A DNA stretch of 18,151 bases from Deltaproteobacteria bacterium (GCA_016186945.1 JACPKR010000042.1:1-18151), one strand, 5' to 3'. Positions 1 to 9,004 are shown, numbered from the stretch's first letter. Notes: generated by a model from the letters alone, not told the origin. Translations and numbers: made by a program.

Positions 1-531
1 CCAAATAAGTTCGAGTCGAGGGAACAAGTTCTTCAACTTATTCAACAGCTGCACTGCACCACTCCTATCTTGAATGTCAGCTGGATGAACAACTACCTTC
101 ATTAGTAGCCCGCAAGTATCGACAACGATATGTCGTTTGACTCCGTTAATCTTTTTTCCAGCATCAAACCCATGCTCTCCACCGGTTTCGGTGTTTTTTA
201 CCGATTGGCTGTCGATAATGGCCGCACTTGGTTCAGGGTCTTTTTCTTCACAAAGAACTCGTGTAGCTTTTCGCAGTTCCCCGTTCATTTTTTCCCAAAT
301 TCCACGCAAGTGCCAAACTCGAAAGTAAAAATATGCTGTCCACCAAGGAGGAAGGTCATGAGGAATGATCCTCCACTGACAACCTGACCTGGCAACAAAA
401 AAAATTGCGTTTAAGATTTCACGCCATCCGTATTGACGAGGCCGACCTTCTGATTTTTCTAGTGGCATGAAAACGCGCAATACTCCCCACTCGTCATCTG
501 AGACGTCCGTCTGATATTGTCTTCTTTCCAT
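1..531 (-). CDS. IS5-family transposase, N-terminal part, runs off left edge
   Basis: I translated the minus strand from an ATG at 531; the frame stays open for 177 codons to the window edge, so the 3' part lies outside. The product resembles transposases of the IS5 family (IS427/IS1031-like, DUF4096 N-terminus). It has an aromatic-rich N-terminal half with CQWRIIPHDLPPWW (residues 51-64), then IIDSQSVKNTETGG (105-118), where Asp107 should be the first acidic residue of the DDE catalytic triad, then GKKINGVKRHIVVD (125-138). The sequence stops at LELIW, just before the expected second Asp. A GGAG ribosome site lies 7 bases upstream of the ATG. No frameshift is seen in the visible part, so it may be an intact insertion sequence. 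I could not assign its terminal inverted repeat with confidence. Confidence 0.88.
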   Translation of the reverse strand, partial: MERRQYQTDVSDDEWGVLRVFMPLEKSEGRPRQYGWREILNAIFFVARSGCQWRIIPHDLPPWWTAYFYFRVWHLRGIWEKMNGELRKATRVLCEEKDPEPSAAIIDSQSVKNTETGGEHGFDAGKKINGVKRHIVVDTCGLLMKVVVHPADIQDRSGAVQLLNKLKNLFPRLELIW

Positions 532-1120
532 AGTCCCGCTCCGATCTTCTTGCTGTTGAACATGGGCGGGATTCTACTTAACCTAACGATTTTAAGCCAC
601 TATTTCCTCTGATTCCCTTGTGCTAAGCTTTTTTAAACAAGCTCTTAGGAACTTTGTTGTCAAACATTTTACCACCGGAGTAGTACCTGCAGTGGCACTA
701 GCAATTACTGACAGAGCCTTCAAAATTGAAGAACTTCTGATGATCCAGACCATCATCAACTAGGCTGGCCCAGTGCCGTTATTCCTATTATACTCAAAAA
801 TCATGGACATGCCATCGATCAGATATCATGCTCAATCAAATACCAAAATCGTTTGATAGAATGGAATCCATGTTCGGAGAAGGTTCGACAAAAGCGAAAG
901 AGAAATACATTCGTACAGTTTCCTCTATTCGCTTTATTTTGGATCTTGCAGCTAAGAGCGGGCCTCCGCCCGGATGCTATTATCGAACGTATCCTCCTCC
1001 CTGGAAGTTTTTGGCCTTTCAATTGGTTTCAAGGCTTCCATTTACTTATCCGTTTATAAAATTCGTAGGCTCTAAAGTTAATTCAATCGGACGGAAGATC
1101 GTAAATGATTGGGATGAACC
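532..1120. other. 589-bp gap between IS and rfbH, no convincing gene
   Basis: This stretch should hold the end of the insertion sequence (within about 100 bases of 531) and the leader of the rfb genes. Short open frames exist at 620-763 and 828-1145, but neither has a good ribosome site or clear family match. The 105-codon frame at 828-1145 overlaps the first 25 bases of rfbH and reads as a possible remnant of a larger protein that I do not recognise. No tRNA, strong terminator or clear sigma70 promoter was found by eye. Confidence 0.5.
620..763 (+). pseudogene. Possible decayed MFS-transporter N-terminus
   Basis: A 47-codon open frame from a GTG at 620 to a TAG at 761-763 contains the string RNFVVKHFTTGVVPAVALAI followed by ITDRAFKIEELLMIQTIIN. 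The pattern (RNF, HFTTG, a hydrophobic stretch, then a short loop ending in a Gln-rich helix start) looks like the first transmembrane helix of some major-facilitator transporters. The frame then hits a stop and nothing transporter-like continues in any frame. If real, it is a fragment left by rearrangement next to the insertion sequence. It could equally be chance. Confidence 0.2.
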
Positions 1121-2425
1121 ATGCGAGATAAAATCGCCTCGTTAGTAAGAGAATACTTCAGAACTCAAGTTCATAGCGTTCCCGAACCTCGGGAAGGGTA
1201 TCTACCTGTAGCCGGCAAGGTTATTGATGAAGAAGATTTGGCGATGTTGGTTGATTCCTGTCTGGACATGCATTTTACCTCAGGACGCTTTGCTCATCAG
1301 TTTGAAAAAGACTTTTATCGTTGTTCCGACGTTCGCTTTTGCTGTCTCGTCAACTCAGGTTCATCAGCAAACCTGGTCGCTCTTTCTTCCCTGTCCTCTC
1401 CAATCCTTCGTGAACGGAGGATTACTCCAGGGGATGAAATCATTACTGTAGGAGCGGGATTTCCCACAACGGTGAATCCAATCATCCAAAATCAGTGGGT
1501 ACCGGTTTTCATCGATGTGAAGTTGGGAACCTATCAAGCCGACTGCTCGCTATTGGACGAGGCCCTTTCGAATCGAACCAAGGCTGTGATTTTTGCCCAC
1601 ACGCTTGGCAACACTTTCGATCTCAAAAAAACAAAGCATTTTTGCGAACGCCACAATCTATGGCTTATAGAAGACTGTTGCGACTCCTTAGGAGCTGAGT
1701 ATCAAGGGCAAAAAGTTGGCACGTTCGGAGATATAGCTACCGTCAGCTTTTACCCTGCCCACCAGATCACAATGGGGGAAGGTGGGGCTGTACTGACCAA
1801 AAGTGCAAGGCTTAAACGCATCATTGAATCCTTTCGAGACTGGGGTCGAGATTGCTGGTGCGAGCCTGGGAAAGACAACACATGCGGCAAGCGCTTCGAA
1901 TGGGACCTTGGAGATATGCCAAAGGGCTATGATCACAAGTACATCTATTCGCATGTTGGGTACAACCTTAAACTAACTGATATGCAAGCTGCGCTAGGGT
2001 TGTCCCAGCTCAATAAACTTGAGACTTTTGTCAAAAAGCGCAGATATAACTTCAATCTCCTGAATAGCCACTTGAGAGGATTAGAAGAATTCATCGTCTT
2101 GCCCGAAGAAACACCTTTAGCAAAGGCGAGTTGGTTCGGCTTTCCGATCACACTTAAAATGCCCATTTCGGGAAAGAGGACGCAACTTGTGCGCTTCCTT
2201 GAGGAGAACGGGATAGGCACTCGAAATATTTTTGCTGGCAATTTAACAAGGCAACCAGCCTATCGCGATGTCAAATTTCGAGTGATCGGCTGCTTGACAA
2301 ATTGCGATCGAGTCATGGTTGATTCTTTTTGGGTTGGTGTCTATCCGGGACTTGAAGATAGACATATACAATATATAAGTGAAAAAATCTATGAGGGTGT
2401 TGAACTTGCCAAAACATCTGAGTGA
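1121..2425 (+). CDS. rfbH: CDP-4-keto-6-deoxy-D-glucose-3-dehydrase (E1) RfbH
   Basis: RfbH removes the 3-hydroxyl of CDP-4-keto-6-deoxyglucose, using pyridoxamine phosphate and an iron-sulfur cluster, to make the precursor of all 3,6-dideoxyhexoses; it acts in the cytoplasm. The 434-residue protein has the aspartate aminotransferase-like fold sequence. The usual PLP-binding Lys is replaced by His214 in [16 protein letters not shown], the known hallmark of E1/RfbH. The cluster cysteines fit the E1 pattern C-X57-C-X1-C-X7-C exactly: Cys187, Cys245, Cys247 and Cys255. The length is normal for the family. The ATG at 1121 agrees with the usual N-terminus, although the ribosome site is weak. The stop at 2423-2425 lies 11 bases before the chosen rfbF start, so the genes form one transcription unit. 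Confidence 0.96.
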   Translation: MRDKIASLVREYFRTQVHSVPEPREGYLPVAGKVIDEEDLAMLVDSCLDMHFTSGRFAHQFEKDFYRCSDVRFCCLVNSGSSANLVALSSLSSPILRERRITPGDEIITVGAGFPTTVNPIIQNQWVPVFIDVKLGTYQADCSLLDEALSNRTKAVIFAHTLGNTFDLKKTKHFCERHNLWLIEDCCDSLGAEYQGQKVGTFGDIATVSFYPAHQITMGEGGAVLTKSARLKRIIESFRDWGRDCWCEPGKDNTCGKRFEWDLGDMPKGYDHKYIYSHVGYNLKLTDMQAALGLSQLNKLETFVKKRRYNFNLLNSHLRGLEEFIVLPEETPLAKASWFGFPITLKMPISGKRTQLVRFLEENGIGTRNIFAGNLTRQPAYRDVKFRVIGCLTNCDRVMVDSFWVGVYPGLEDRHIQYISEKIYEGVELAKTSE

Positions 2426-2436
2426 AAGATGAGCTT

Positions 2437-3219
2437 ATGAAGGTAATAATTTTGGCTGGTGGATTTGGAACTAGAATGTCCGAAGAGACCTCAGTTATTC
2501 CAAAACCAATGGTTCCGATCGGAAATAAGCCGATATTGTGGCACATCATGAAAACCTACAGTCACTATGGATTTAACGACTTTGTCGTGCTTTTAGGCTA
2601 CAAGGGAGATTCTATAAAGAATTTCTTTTTGAACTATTATACCTCTCAAAGCGATATTTGCATTGACCTGAATACAAATTCAGTAGATTTTTTGGAATCG
2701 CGCTCAGATCCGTGGAGTATTACGTTGCTGGAAACGGGGCCGGATTCACTGACTGGCAGCCGAATTAAATTAGCCGAGAAGGTCATTAACAATCAACCTT
2801 TTATGTTAACGTATGGAGACGGTGTCTCTGACATCAATATTCCTGCTTTGATAGAATGCCATCAAAAGTCAAGAAAATTGGCTACACTATCTTCAGTTCA
2901 GCCAGAAGGACGCTTTGGAAGTCTAGGATTCGGATCCAATGGTGAAGTCATTTCGTTCAATGAAAAAATTGCTGGTGATGGTAGTTGGATAAACGCCGGC
3001 TTCTTTGTCTGCGAGCCTGAAGTTTTTGGCTATATAGGCGAGGGCAGTAGAGTTACCTTTGAGAGAGAACCTTTGGAGAAACTTGCTAGAGACGGACAGC
3101 TAAACTCTTACAAGCACAATGGATATTGGAAATGTATGGATACTTTATCTGATAAAATGAAACTCAACGAAATATGGAATACAGGTCATCCACCATGGAG
3201 AGTTTGGAGTGAACCCTGA
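2437..3219 (+). CDS. rfbF: Glucose-1-phosphate cytidylyltransferase RfbF
   Basis: RfbF joins CTP and alpha-D-glucose-1-phosphate to give CDP-glucose, the first committed step of CDP-dideoxyhexose synthesis, in the cytoplasm. The N-terminus KVIILAGGFGTRMSEET carries the nucleotide-binding GxGTR signature, followed by PKPMVPIG with the conserved Lys. TYGDGVSDINI supplies the metal-binding Asp, and NAGFFV and GYWKCMDTLSDK are typical of this family. I chose the ATG at 2437 because it gives the standard RfbF N-terminus and 260 residues, close to the usual 257. A GTG at 2422 would add five residues and overlap rfbH. The 3' end overlaps rfbG by 11 bases, which suggests coupled translation. Confidence 0.95.
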   Translation: MKVIILAGGFGTRMSEETSVIPKPMVPIGNKPILWHIMKTYSHYGFNDFVVLLGYKGDSIKNFFLNYYTSQSDICIDLNTNSVDFLESRSDPWSITLLETGPDSLTGSRIKLAEKVINNQPFMLTYGDGVSDINIPALIECHQKSRKLATLSSVQPEGRFGSLGFGSNGEVISFNEKIAGDGSWINAGFFVCEPEVFGYIGEGSRVTFEREPLEKLARDGQLNSYKHNGYWKCMDTLSDKMKLNEIWNTGHPPWRVWSEP

Positions 3220-4294
3220 CTACCGAAATGCATTTGAGAGAATTTATCGAGGGAAGAGAGTCCTTGTGACCGGCCACACCGGCTTTAAGGGGGTTTGGCT
3301 GTCTCTGATGTTGCAGGAGCTAGGGGCGGAGGTTTTTGGGATTGCTTTGCCGGCAGATACCGAACCAAACTTGTTTTCTATTGCCCCCTTGAAAATTCAC
3401 TCCAATTTTGTAGACATTCGAAATTTCAAAGAGATATCAAGATCGGTTGAGAATGCAAACCCTGAAATTGCTTTTCACCTTGCCGCACAACCACTTGTAA
3501 TACGTTCTTATAAAGACCCAATCGCGACCTACGAAACAAACGTCATGGGGACGGTGCACCTATTTGAGGCCTTAAAAACACAAAAGTTGGTAAGGGCAAT
3601 TGTTTGCATTACGACGGATAAAGTCTATCGTCAGAGTCAGGGACGAAGACACTACCGGGAAGATGACCTTCTTGGAGGGAAGGATCCATACAGTGGTTCC
3701 AAGGTATGTGTGGAATATATATGTGAACAATTTCGACATCTATTTATGGAAAAGAATGTTCTTCTTTCTGTTGCGCGCGCCGGAAATGTACTTGGTGGAG
3801 GAGATTGGTCAGCAAATAGAATCTTGCCAGACTTAATTAGGAGCTTTATCAATGGAAGGGTTGTCAAGATTCGGCATCCAGAGGCAATTCGGCCGTGGCA
3901 GCATGTTCTCGATTGCATTCATGGGTATTTAATCATCGGTGCGCATCTCTTACAAAACAAATCCGATGTCGCTAAGGCTTGGAATTTCGGTCCTGATCGA
4001 GATAGGTTGATTACGGTACGCGAGGTCGTTGATCGCGTGCGCAATCATTTCGACGGTCTCAAGATTGAGATCTCTTCCTCGGCATACCCAGAAAATCAGT
4101 TTTTAGCTCTCGATAGTTCAATGGCAAGAAACGAACTTCATTGGCATCCGCATTACACGTCCGAGGAAGCCATCGAAGAGTCTATTCTGTGGTATAAAAA
4201 TTACTACCAGAGCGGCCGAGCAAATTGCTTCGAAGCTCTAGAAAAATTCTGGAGTAAAAGCCCCCATTATAATTCTATGGAAGCCAACTCATAG
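3209..4294 (+). CDS. rfbG: CDP-glucose 4,6-dehydratase RfbG
   Basis: RfbG converts CDP-glucose to CDP-4-keto-6-deoxyglucose with tightly bound NAD, supplying the substrate of RfbH. It is an extended short-chain dehydrogenase/reductase. The Rossmann motif TGHTGFKG lies near residue 20, FHLAAQPLV is the strand-4 region, TTDKVY carries the catalytic Thr and Asp, and YSGSK gives the YxxxK pair. The 361-residue length is usual. The start is a GTG at 3209 with GGAG at 3197-3200 (spacing 8); the nearby ATG at 3228 is out of frame. The gene overlaps rfbF at its 5' end. At its 3' end it overlaps the convergent reductase gene by 20 bases, leaving no room for a terminator between them. Confidence 0.95.
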   Translation: MNPDYRNAFERIYRGKRVLVTGHTGFKGVWLSLMLQELGAEVFGIALPADTEPNLFSIAPLKIHSNFVDIRNFKEISRSVENANPEIAFHLAAQPLVIRSYKDPIATYETNVMGTVHLFEALKTQKLVRAIVCITTDKVYRQSQGRRHYREDDLLGGKDPYSGSKVCVEYICEQFRHLFMEKNVLLSVARAGNVLGGGDWSANRILPDLIRSFINGRVVKIRHPEAIRPWQHVLDCIHGYLIIGAHLLQNKSDVAKAWNFGPDRDRLITVREVVDRVRNHFDGLKIEISSSAYPENQFLALDSSMARNELHWHPHYTSEEAIEESILWYKNYYQSGRANCFEALEKFWSKSPHYNSMEANS

Positions 4295-5075
4295 CAAGGT
4301 TTCCAATATTCCTGCTAAGACAATGAGGTTCTCGTCGAATTCGAAGTTGCTTGAAGAGTTCCGTAAGCGGAACCCTAGAAACGAGTGTTTTTGGGTCGCT
4401 TGGCCTTCCCTGGTAGGTTCCGAAATTAAACCGAGCCGAGTTCCGAACAAAATGTTCCTGCGCTAAGCTTACAAGCTGACGGATAGAATATCCTTTTCCT
4501 TCACCGATTTCGATATCCTCCAGTCCCGGCTCGAAGTTTGAAACTTCAGTAGCAAAATGCATGATTATGGCAACAAGATCCTCGATATAGACGAAGTCTC
4601 GAATTTGAAATCCATATGACAAATCCATCTGCTGGTTTTTTGCTGCTGCGTGAACGATCTTATCCACGACGGAATCCATGGGAGGACCATAGATAATGTG
4701 TGGCCTTAAGTTCACAACTTGATATCGGTCGGAAAATCCAGCAAGGTATTCTCGAAACATGCATTTGGTCTTACTGTAGAGGTTCGTTTCTTGTGGCAAT
4801 ATAGTATCTATATTAATGACTCTGCGAAGGGGGGCTTCGCTGAGTTTTTCAAGAATTCTCTTTGGAAAAAAGTAGTTTGCCTCGTATACATCATTTCGAG
4901 AGGTGCCCTCCCCATAATTCGTAGCTAAATGTACAAAGCAAGTCCAATGACCTCCTCGGCAATTTTCTCCTTTTTCGAGGTTATGAAAATTGATGTTTTT
5001 CTTTCCTAAATGTTGGCAAACAACTGAACCAAGTCTTCCAGTACCACCCGTGACGAGGATATTTGCGTTTGACAT
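4275..5075 (-). CDS. NAD(P)-dependent SDR, probable CDP-abequose/paratose-type synthase (RfbJ/RfbS-like)
   Basis: This extended SDR probably reduces the 4-keto group of CDP-4-keto-3,6-dideoxyglucose made by RfbF, RfbG and RfbH, giving CDP-abequose, CDP-paratose or an isomer. The 266-residue product has VTGGTGRLG (residues 8-16) as dinucleotide-binding motif, HLATNYG (49-55), which resembles HLATEYG of Salmonella RfbJ, and YSKTK (100-104) as the YxxxK catalytic pair. It also has RPHIIYGP and QIRDFVYIEDLV, again RfbJ-like. The segment between the glycine motif and HLA is clearly shorter than in RfbJ, so the protein is unusually compact. The ATG at 5075 has GGAG 6 bases upstream; a TTG at 5081 is also in frame. 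It is transcribed against the rfb genes. Which dideoxyhexose it makes cannot be told from sequence. Confidence 0.75.
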   Translation of the reverse strand: MSNANILVTGGTGRLGSVVCQHLGKKNINFHNLEKGENCRGGHWTCFVHLATNYGEGTSRNDVYEANYFFPKRILEKLSEAPLRRVINIDTILPQETNLYSKTKCMFREYLAGFSDRYQVVNLRPHIIYGPPMDSVVDKIVHAAAKNQQMDLSYGFQIRDFVYIEDLVAIIMHFATEVSNFEPGLEDIEIGEGKGYSIRQLVSLAQEHFVRNSARFNFGTYQGRPSDPKTLVSRVPLTELFKQLRIRREPHCLSRNIGNLAMSWLP

Positions 5076-5137
5076 AACCAACTCCGATCCATAGACGCGA
5101 ACGGTTCTTCAATTTCTGCAGTGTGGTCTCACTCTCG

Positions 5138-5167
5138 TTGCCATCACGGCAAGAAACTCGATATATT
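5138..5167 (+). promoter_or_regulatory. Candidate sigma70 promoter for the 5227-9004 gene group
   Basis: TTGCCA at 5138-5143 and TATATT at 5162-5167 are separated by 18 bases and each match the sigma70 boxes at five of six positions. They lie in the divergent gap between the reductase and the membrane transferase genes. The site was found by eye only; no start-site evidence is available. Confidence 0.35.
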
Positions 5168-5226
5168 TGATTGATTTTGGAGGAATTACAGACAATAATA
5201 GAAAATCTCATCAATTTAGGCTTTTT

Positions 5227-7056
5227 ATGGATTCACTTCTGTTTATTGGAAATCTTTTTTTACTTTTAAGTAGTTCTTTACTATTGACGGAAAAATTCAT
5301 ACCGAGCAGCTCTTTCGCTGCAAAAGGAATCCTGTGCTTTCTTCTCATGGTTCTTTTTATTTCCATTGAAACTTTGATACTTGGTTTGTTCGGCTATCTA
5401 AATAAAAATATGATTAGTCTTGGAACCATGATCATTGCCATTGCTGTTTCCTTAAAATATTCTAAAGTTACAGTACTATACAATTTTCGCACCATTTCGT
5501 TTTTTTTTAGTTCCCTGCCTTTAGTCTTGAATATCTTAACGGTATTTTTTGTCGCGGTCCTTGCTTGGCATGCTTACCTTAACACACTTTTGCCAATTCA
5601 TGTTTGGGATGTTTTGGTTTATCACATGCCAAACGTGGCGGAATGGGTTACACATAGCAGGATTTTTGAAATCCACACGTGGGTGGATCGCAGTCATTAT
5701 ATGCCGATGGGCTTCGAAACTATTCTAACTTGGGTGGGTGTTTTTTTTCACCACGATTTGCAACTACGATTCGTTGAATACACATTTGGACTGATTGGCT
5801 CGGTTGTCTGCTACGACTTCTGCAGGCTTCTCATGGATGGCAAACATCGAAATTTCGCGTTCTTTTTGGCGATAACGTTTTTCTTAACACCGGCGATTTT
5901 AATCCAAATTTTGGCCACTAGAAACGATTTAAGTACGAATATATTGTATCTTACAACCCTTCTCTTTATGGCTCGGACGATTGTAAGCAAAGATTCAAGG
6001 TATCTAGCGATCGCGACCTTAAGCGCAGGTTTGGCTCTAAATTTTAAACCGATAGCTCTTGTTTTTCTTACGCTTTTCTATACTACTTTTGCCATTGCAA
6101 TGCTCATTCAGTGGGGTTTTAGAACCGCCTTAATCCGTGTAGCGCTGTCTGGAATCGCTTGCCTCTTTATCGGCTCGCCGTGGTATTTAAAAAACTGGAT
6201 CATATACGGCCATCCTATTGAAGCAATTCAAAACGCCGGCTCCCGACATATGGTATCCCTTTTCAATTTTAGCGACTTCTCGACCCATTTCTGGAGTGTT
6301 TGGTATAAACTCTTGGATCGAGGTACGCCATTTTCAAGTGACCTAACTGGAAGTTCCGGGTTCGGGCCTATATTTTTTGGTTTTTTCTTTACTATGGGAT
6401 GCCTTCTTTTATGCTACCGTTTTATTGGCGAAGGAAAAGAGAAAGGTAAAAAAGGTGACTTACTTGCTCCATTGTGGATTACGGCTACCGCGTTTTTAGG
6501 AATATTCATAATCATCCAGTATTTAAGTCATGACAATCCATGGAACTTTAGATATTTTAGCTGGATATCAATTGTCCCCTTTCTTCTTATGGGATTTCTA
6601 GTCTCTAAAAACCAAATATCGAAGCTTAATTGTATTCCCTTTCTTGTTTTTTCCTCAATATATGGATTTATGACTTCATATACGTCCGGCGATACGTCTG
6701 ATGGAGTTGTTTCCCATATGAAAAGTAAAGCTATGTTCGAACGGTCAAGCGCAATGAGTGCTCGATTTATGCCGGACCCTCATCGATACGTAGGCTATTT
6801 TGTTCCCACCAAATTTCCGATCGGATATAGGGGAGCTAATGGTGCTGATTGGTTCGTCTATCCTCTTTATGGGACATGGTTTTCCAGACAGGTCCATCAC
6901 TGCCATGAAGCAAATAACCTTCAAGAACTAAAAAACTGCCTTTCCAAAAATGGAGTAAAATTCGCCATCATAGCTGATTCTCTCGCTCCTGAAGTTCGGG
7001 CTAGTAAGAACTTCATAGAGATCCGGCCTTTCGTATTCTATTGGAGGGAGGGATGA
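5227..7056 (+). CDS. Polytopic GT-C-like (ArnT/PMT-type) glycosyltransferase
   Basis: The protein of about 609 residues has many hydrophobic segments (roughly ten or more helices) and a short soluble C-terminal tail. After four N-terminal helices comes VWDVLVYHMPNVAEWV, matching the acidic first periplasmic loop of family 39-type lipid-phosphate-sugar transferases (an Asp followed by YHxP and a Trp-rich stretch). Such enzymes move a sugar from a polyprenyl-phosphate donor on the periplasmic face. Start choice is uncertain. The ATG at 5227 has only a weak AGG upstream, while a strong GGAGG at 5179-5183 has no good start codon near it, and a TTG at 5167 is also in frame but overlaps the candidate -10 box. 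Its stop overlaps the next gene's ATG. Donor and acceptor are unknown; a flippase-independent O-antigen role is possible. Confidence 0.7.
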   Translation: MDSLLFIGNLFLLLSSSLLLTEKFIPSSSFAAKGILCFLLMVLFISIETLILGLFGYLNKNMISLGTMIIAIAVSLKYSKVTVLYNFRTISFFFSSLPLVLNILTVFFVAVLAWHAYLNTLLPIHVWDVLVYHMPNVAEWVTHSRIFEIHTWVDRSHYMPMGFETILTWVGVFFHHDLQLRFVEYTFGLIGSVVCYDFCRLLMDGKHRNFAFFLAITFFLTPAILIQILATRNDLSTNILYLTTLLFMARTIVSKDSRYLAIATLSAGLALNFKPIALVFLTLFYTTFAIAMLIQWGFRTALIRVALSGIACLFIGSPWYLKNWIIYGHPIEAIQNAGSRHMVSLFNFSDFSTHFWSVWYKLLDRGTPFSSDLTGSSGFGPIFFGFFFTMGCLLLCYRFIGEGKEKGKKGDLLAPLWITATAFLGIFIIIQYLSHDNPWNFRYFSWISIVPFLLMGFLVSKNQISKLNCIPFLVFSSIYGFMTSYTSGDTSDGVVSHMKSKAMFERSSAMSARFMPDPHRYVGYFVPTKFPIGYRGANGADWFVYPLYGTWFSRQVHHCHEANNLQELKNCLSKNGVKFAIIADSLAPEVRASKNFIEIRPFVFYWREG

Positions 7057-8252
7057 CTATGTTGACAACTGGATTTTTTTTTAAGACGTTAAAAACAATT
7101 CTAATGCTCATCAGTTGCCTTGCTTTCATATTTTATACCTACGGTAACATAATTAGAATTAGAGATGGGTCGTCATACTTTTTTCCGTTTTTTAAAAGTA
7201 TTATAACTAATAGCGATCAAAAAGAGTGTGTGCCTTTGAAAAATGATTCTGTTCCACTATGTGTGAATGACTCTTTTCCGGCAATGAACTCTCTCCTCCT
7301 AAGAAACCTAAATCAGAACTTCGGAGATATAAGGAGTTTCAAGGAAATAGGTATTCAGAAGCAATCTACAGGGGATATTCCTGCTCCGAAAGATATCGAC
7401 GATTTGTTGGAGATTGGTCAACAAGACTGCCTATATGAGCTTCTCAACACAAGTGAGGGAACATTTGTCATCAAAATGAAAACAAAATTTGCTTGCCGGA
7501 ACTCCTATTTTAGAGCAGATGTAGTCCCCGGATTTAAAGGCAAAATCATCGAAATGACATTTGACGTAGAACGTCCAGGTTCTGATGATTTAATTCCAGA
7601 GATTCATCTAGCGGGAAAAACGAAAATCACTCATTCGGACCACAATGGGTGGGCGCAATTTGCTCAACGGTTACCACGAATCCCGCATGACAATGATCTT
7701 GTCTCCGTTGACGGCGAATTTAGTTTTTCTGTGAAAAAGGGAACTCATCAGCCGTACATAGAAACCGGCCGCTCAATTTTCGCCGGTGTGGGGACGTGGC
7801 CACAGGCTGGACAAGAGCTAATGGTCATCTATCAAAAATACTTCGAAGGAATTAAGCCTATTGATGATAGCTACCCGCGGGAAGGACTCTTTTTGAACTC
7901 CTACCTTGAACACGGTGGTGAAACTACGAAGGTCCATGTCACCGCCTTGCTTCCTAATGAGGATTCATGGTCATTTTATGCAAACTTAAACTCACTTAGC
8001 AAAGATAATTGGAACCTTCGCTCTGTGACGGTCCATTTGGCGGAAGGTCCATTGAAAACCTCAGTGACTGCCCTATCCGCCCTCGATTACGACTACGCCA
8101 TTGCAATGGTGGAGAATGGCGTTTGTCCAAGCAATTCCGTAAAGTGTATATTTAAGGAACTAGCTGTTTTTCACGAAGCTTTGGGAGTATCAAGCAGTAT
8201 TAACGGCGACCTATCTTTCAGCAGTGATTTTACGTCCTCTAACGTGCCATAA
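7053..8252 (+). CDS. Exported or membrane-anchored protein of unknown family
   Basis: I do not recognise this protein of about 399 residues. One hydrophobic segment near the N-terminus (about residues 9-30) is followed by a long soluble part, so it is probably an inner-membrane-anchored periplasmic protein. The soluble part contains several Cys residues, an aromatic-rich middle (GVGTWPQAGQELMVIYQKYF) and alternating polar/hydrophobic strands, which would fit a beta-sandwich; that is only a guess. The ATG at 7053 overlaps the TGA of the preceding GT-C gene (ATGA) and lies behind a very strong purine-rich ribosome site, so the two are translationally coupled and probably work together. A second ATG at 7059 is also possible. 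The DPM1-like GT2 gene follows 11 bases later. Confidence 0.6.
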   Translation: MTMLTTGFFFKTLKTILMLISCLAFIFYTYGNIIRIRDGSSYFFPFFKSIITNSDQKECVPLKNDSVPLCVNDSFPAMNSLLLRNLNQNFGDIRSFKEIGIQKQSTGDIPAPKDIDDLLEIGQQDCLYELLNTSEGTFVIKMKTKFACRNSYFRADVVPGFKGKIIEMTFDVERPGSDDLIPEIHLAGKTKITHSDHNGWAQFAQRLPRIPHDNDLVSVDGEFSFSVKKGTHQPYIETGRSIFAGVGTWPQAGQELMVIYQKYFEGIKPIDDSYPREGLFLNSYLEHGGETTKVHVTALLPNEDSWSFYANLNSLSKDNWNLRSVTVHLAEGPLKTSVTALSALDYDYAIAMVENGVCPSNSVKCIFKELAVFHEALGVSSSINGDLSFSSDFTSSNVP

Positions 8253-8263
8253 CGGAACCTGTC

Positions 8264-9004
8264 GTGAAGATTGACTTATCTATCATCATGTGCAGCTTCA
8301 ATGAAGAAGCCTGGATCCAAAAATCACTAAACGATTTGCATCAATCAATCGATTCAAGATCTGAGTCTGTGGAGATTCTTTTGATCGACAATGGATCGAA
8401 TGATGGAACTAGAGATGTTATTAAAAAAATTAAAGACCCCCGTTATCGAATATTTTTCAATGACAAAAACATAGGAAAAGGAGGTTCGATTAAAAAAGGA
8501 ATTCAGAACTCTACCGGCAAATATATTGTGATTCATGACCCCGACTTTGAATATCGAGCAAGCGATCTATGGAGGTGTTACGACTCTATTACTTCCCAAC
8601 CGGTCGAATGCATCCTCGGCAGCCGTCTAAAAGGATCAAAGATTCGATTTATTTATCTAACCAACCTTCTCGGAGTCATCTTTTTGTCGAAACTGATAAG
8701 TTGGCTATACAATTGCGAAATATCAGATGGGGCAACGGCGATGAAGATGTTTCACGCTTCGACCTTGAAGAATCTTCAACTCGCTTCCAGTGGCTTCGAT
8801 CTTGATTTTGAACTTATTACGAAAACAAGACTAGCAAAAGGATCAATAGGAGAAATTGCAATTGAGTACTTCCCACGGACCTTCAAAGAGGGAAAAAAGA
8901 TTCGAGCGCTTCAAGATGGAATAAAGGCACTATTTGTGATTTTGAGAGATCGATATCAATTTTTTCAAAGAATCTCCTATCGCTTCTACCCTTCAGCCAA
9001 TTAA
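8264..9004 (+). CDS. GT2 glycosyltransferase, DPM1-like
   Basis: This is a GT-A fold family 2 transferase of 246 residues. LSIIMCSFNEEAWI opens the nucleotide-binding fold, LLIDNGSNDGTRDVI follows, and NIGKGGSIKKGI and HDPDFEY supply the donor-binding and DxD-like acidic region. GSRLKGS and the DGATAMKMF region are typical of polyprenyl-phosphate mannose or glucose synthases such as DPM1. It likely makes a polyprenyl-phosphate sugar, which would feed the GT-C protein two genes upstream; that link is inference. The start is a GTG at 8264 with a weak GGAA upstream. The last four codons and the stop lie inside the 47-bp direct repeat, so the C-terminus may have been set by the repeat. Confidence 0.82.
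   Translation: MKIDLSIIMCSFNEEAWIQKSLNDLHQSIDSRSESVEILLIDNGSNDGTRDVIKKIKDPRYRIFFNDKNIGKGGSIKKGIQNSTGKYIVIHDPDFEYRASDLWRCYDSITSQPVECILGSRLKGSKIRFIYLTNLLGVIFLSKLISWLYNCEISDGATAMKMFHASTLKNLQLASSGFDLDFELITKTRLAKGSIGEIAIEYFPRTFKEGKKIRALQDGIKALFVILRDRYQFFQRISYRFYPSAN

Noticed and set aside
130-387. 85-codon plus-strand frame
   Set aside because: It lies antisense within the clearly recognisable IS5-family transposase and has no family features of its own.
828-1145. 105-codon plus-strand frame before rfbH
   Set aside because: It overlaps the rfbH start, lacks a good ribosome site and shows no recognisable domain; possibly a remnant, but not supportable as a gene.
4981-5214. 77-codon minus-strand frame starting MMRFSIIV, resembling a GT2 start
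   Set aside because: Nothing GT2-like follows the first eight residues; it overlaps the start of the reductase gene in another frame.
5167-5226. TTG start at 5167 for the GT-C protein
   Set aside because: It overlaps the candidate -10 box and adds 20 polar residues before the first helix; the ATG at 5227 directly precedes the hydrophobic N-terminus, although the ribosome site is weak for both.
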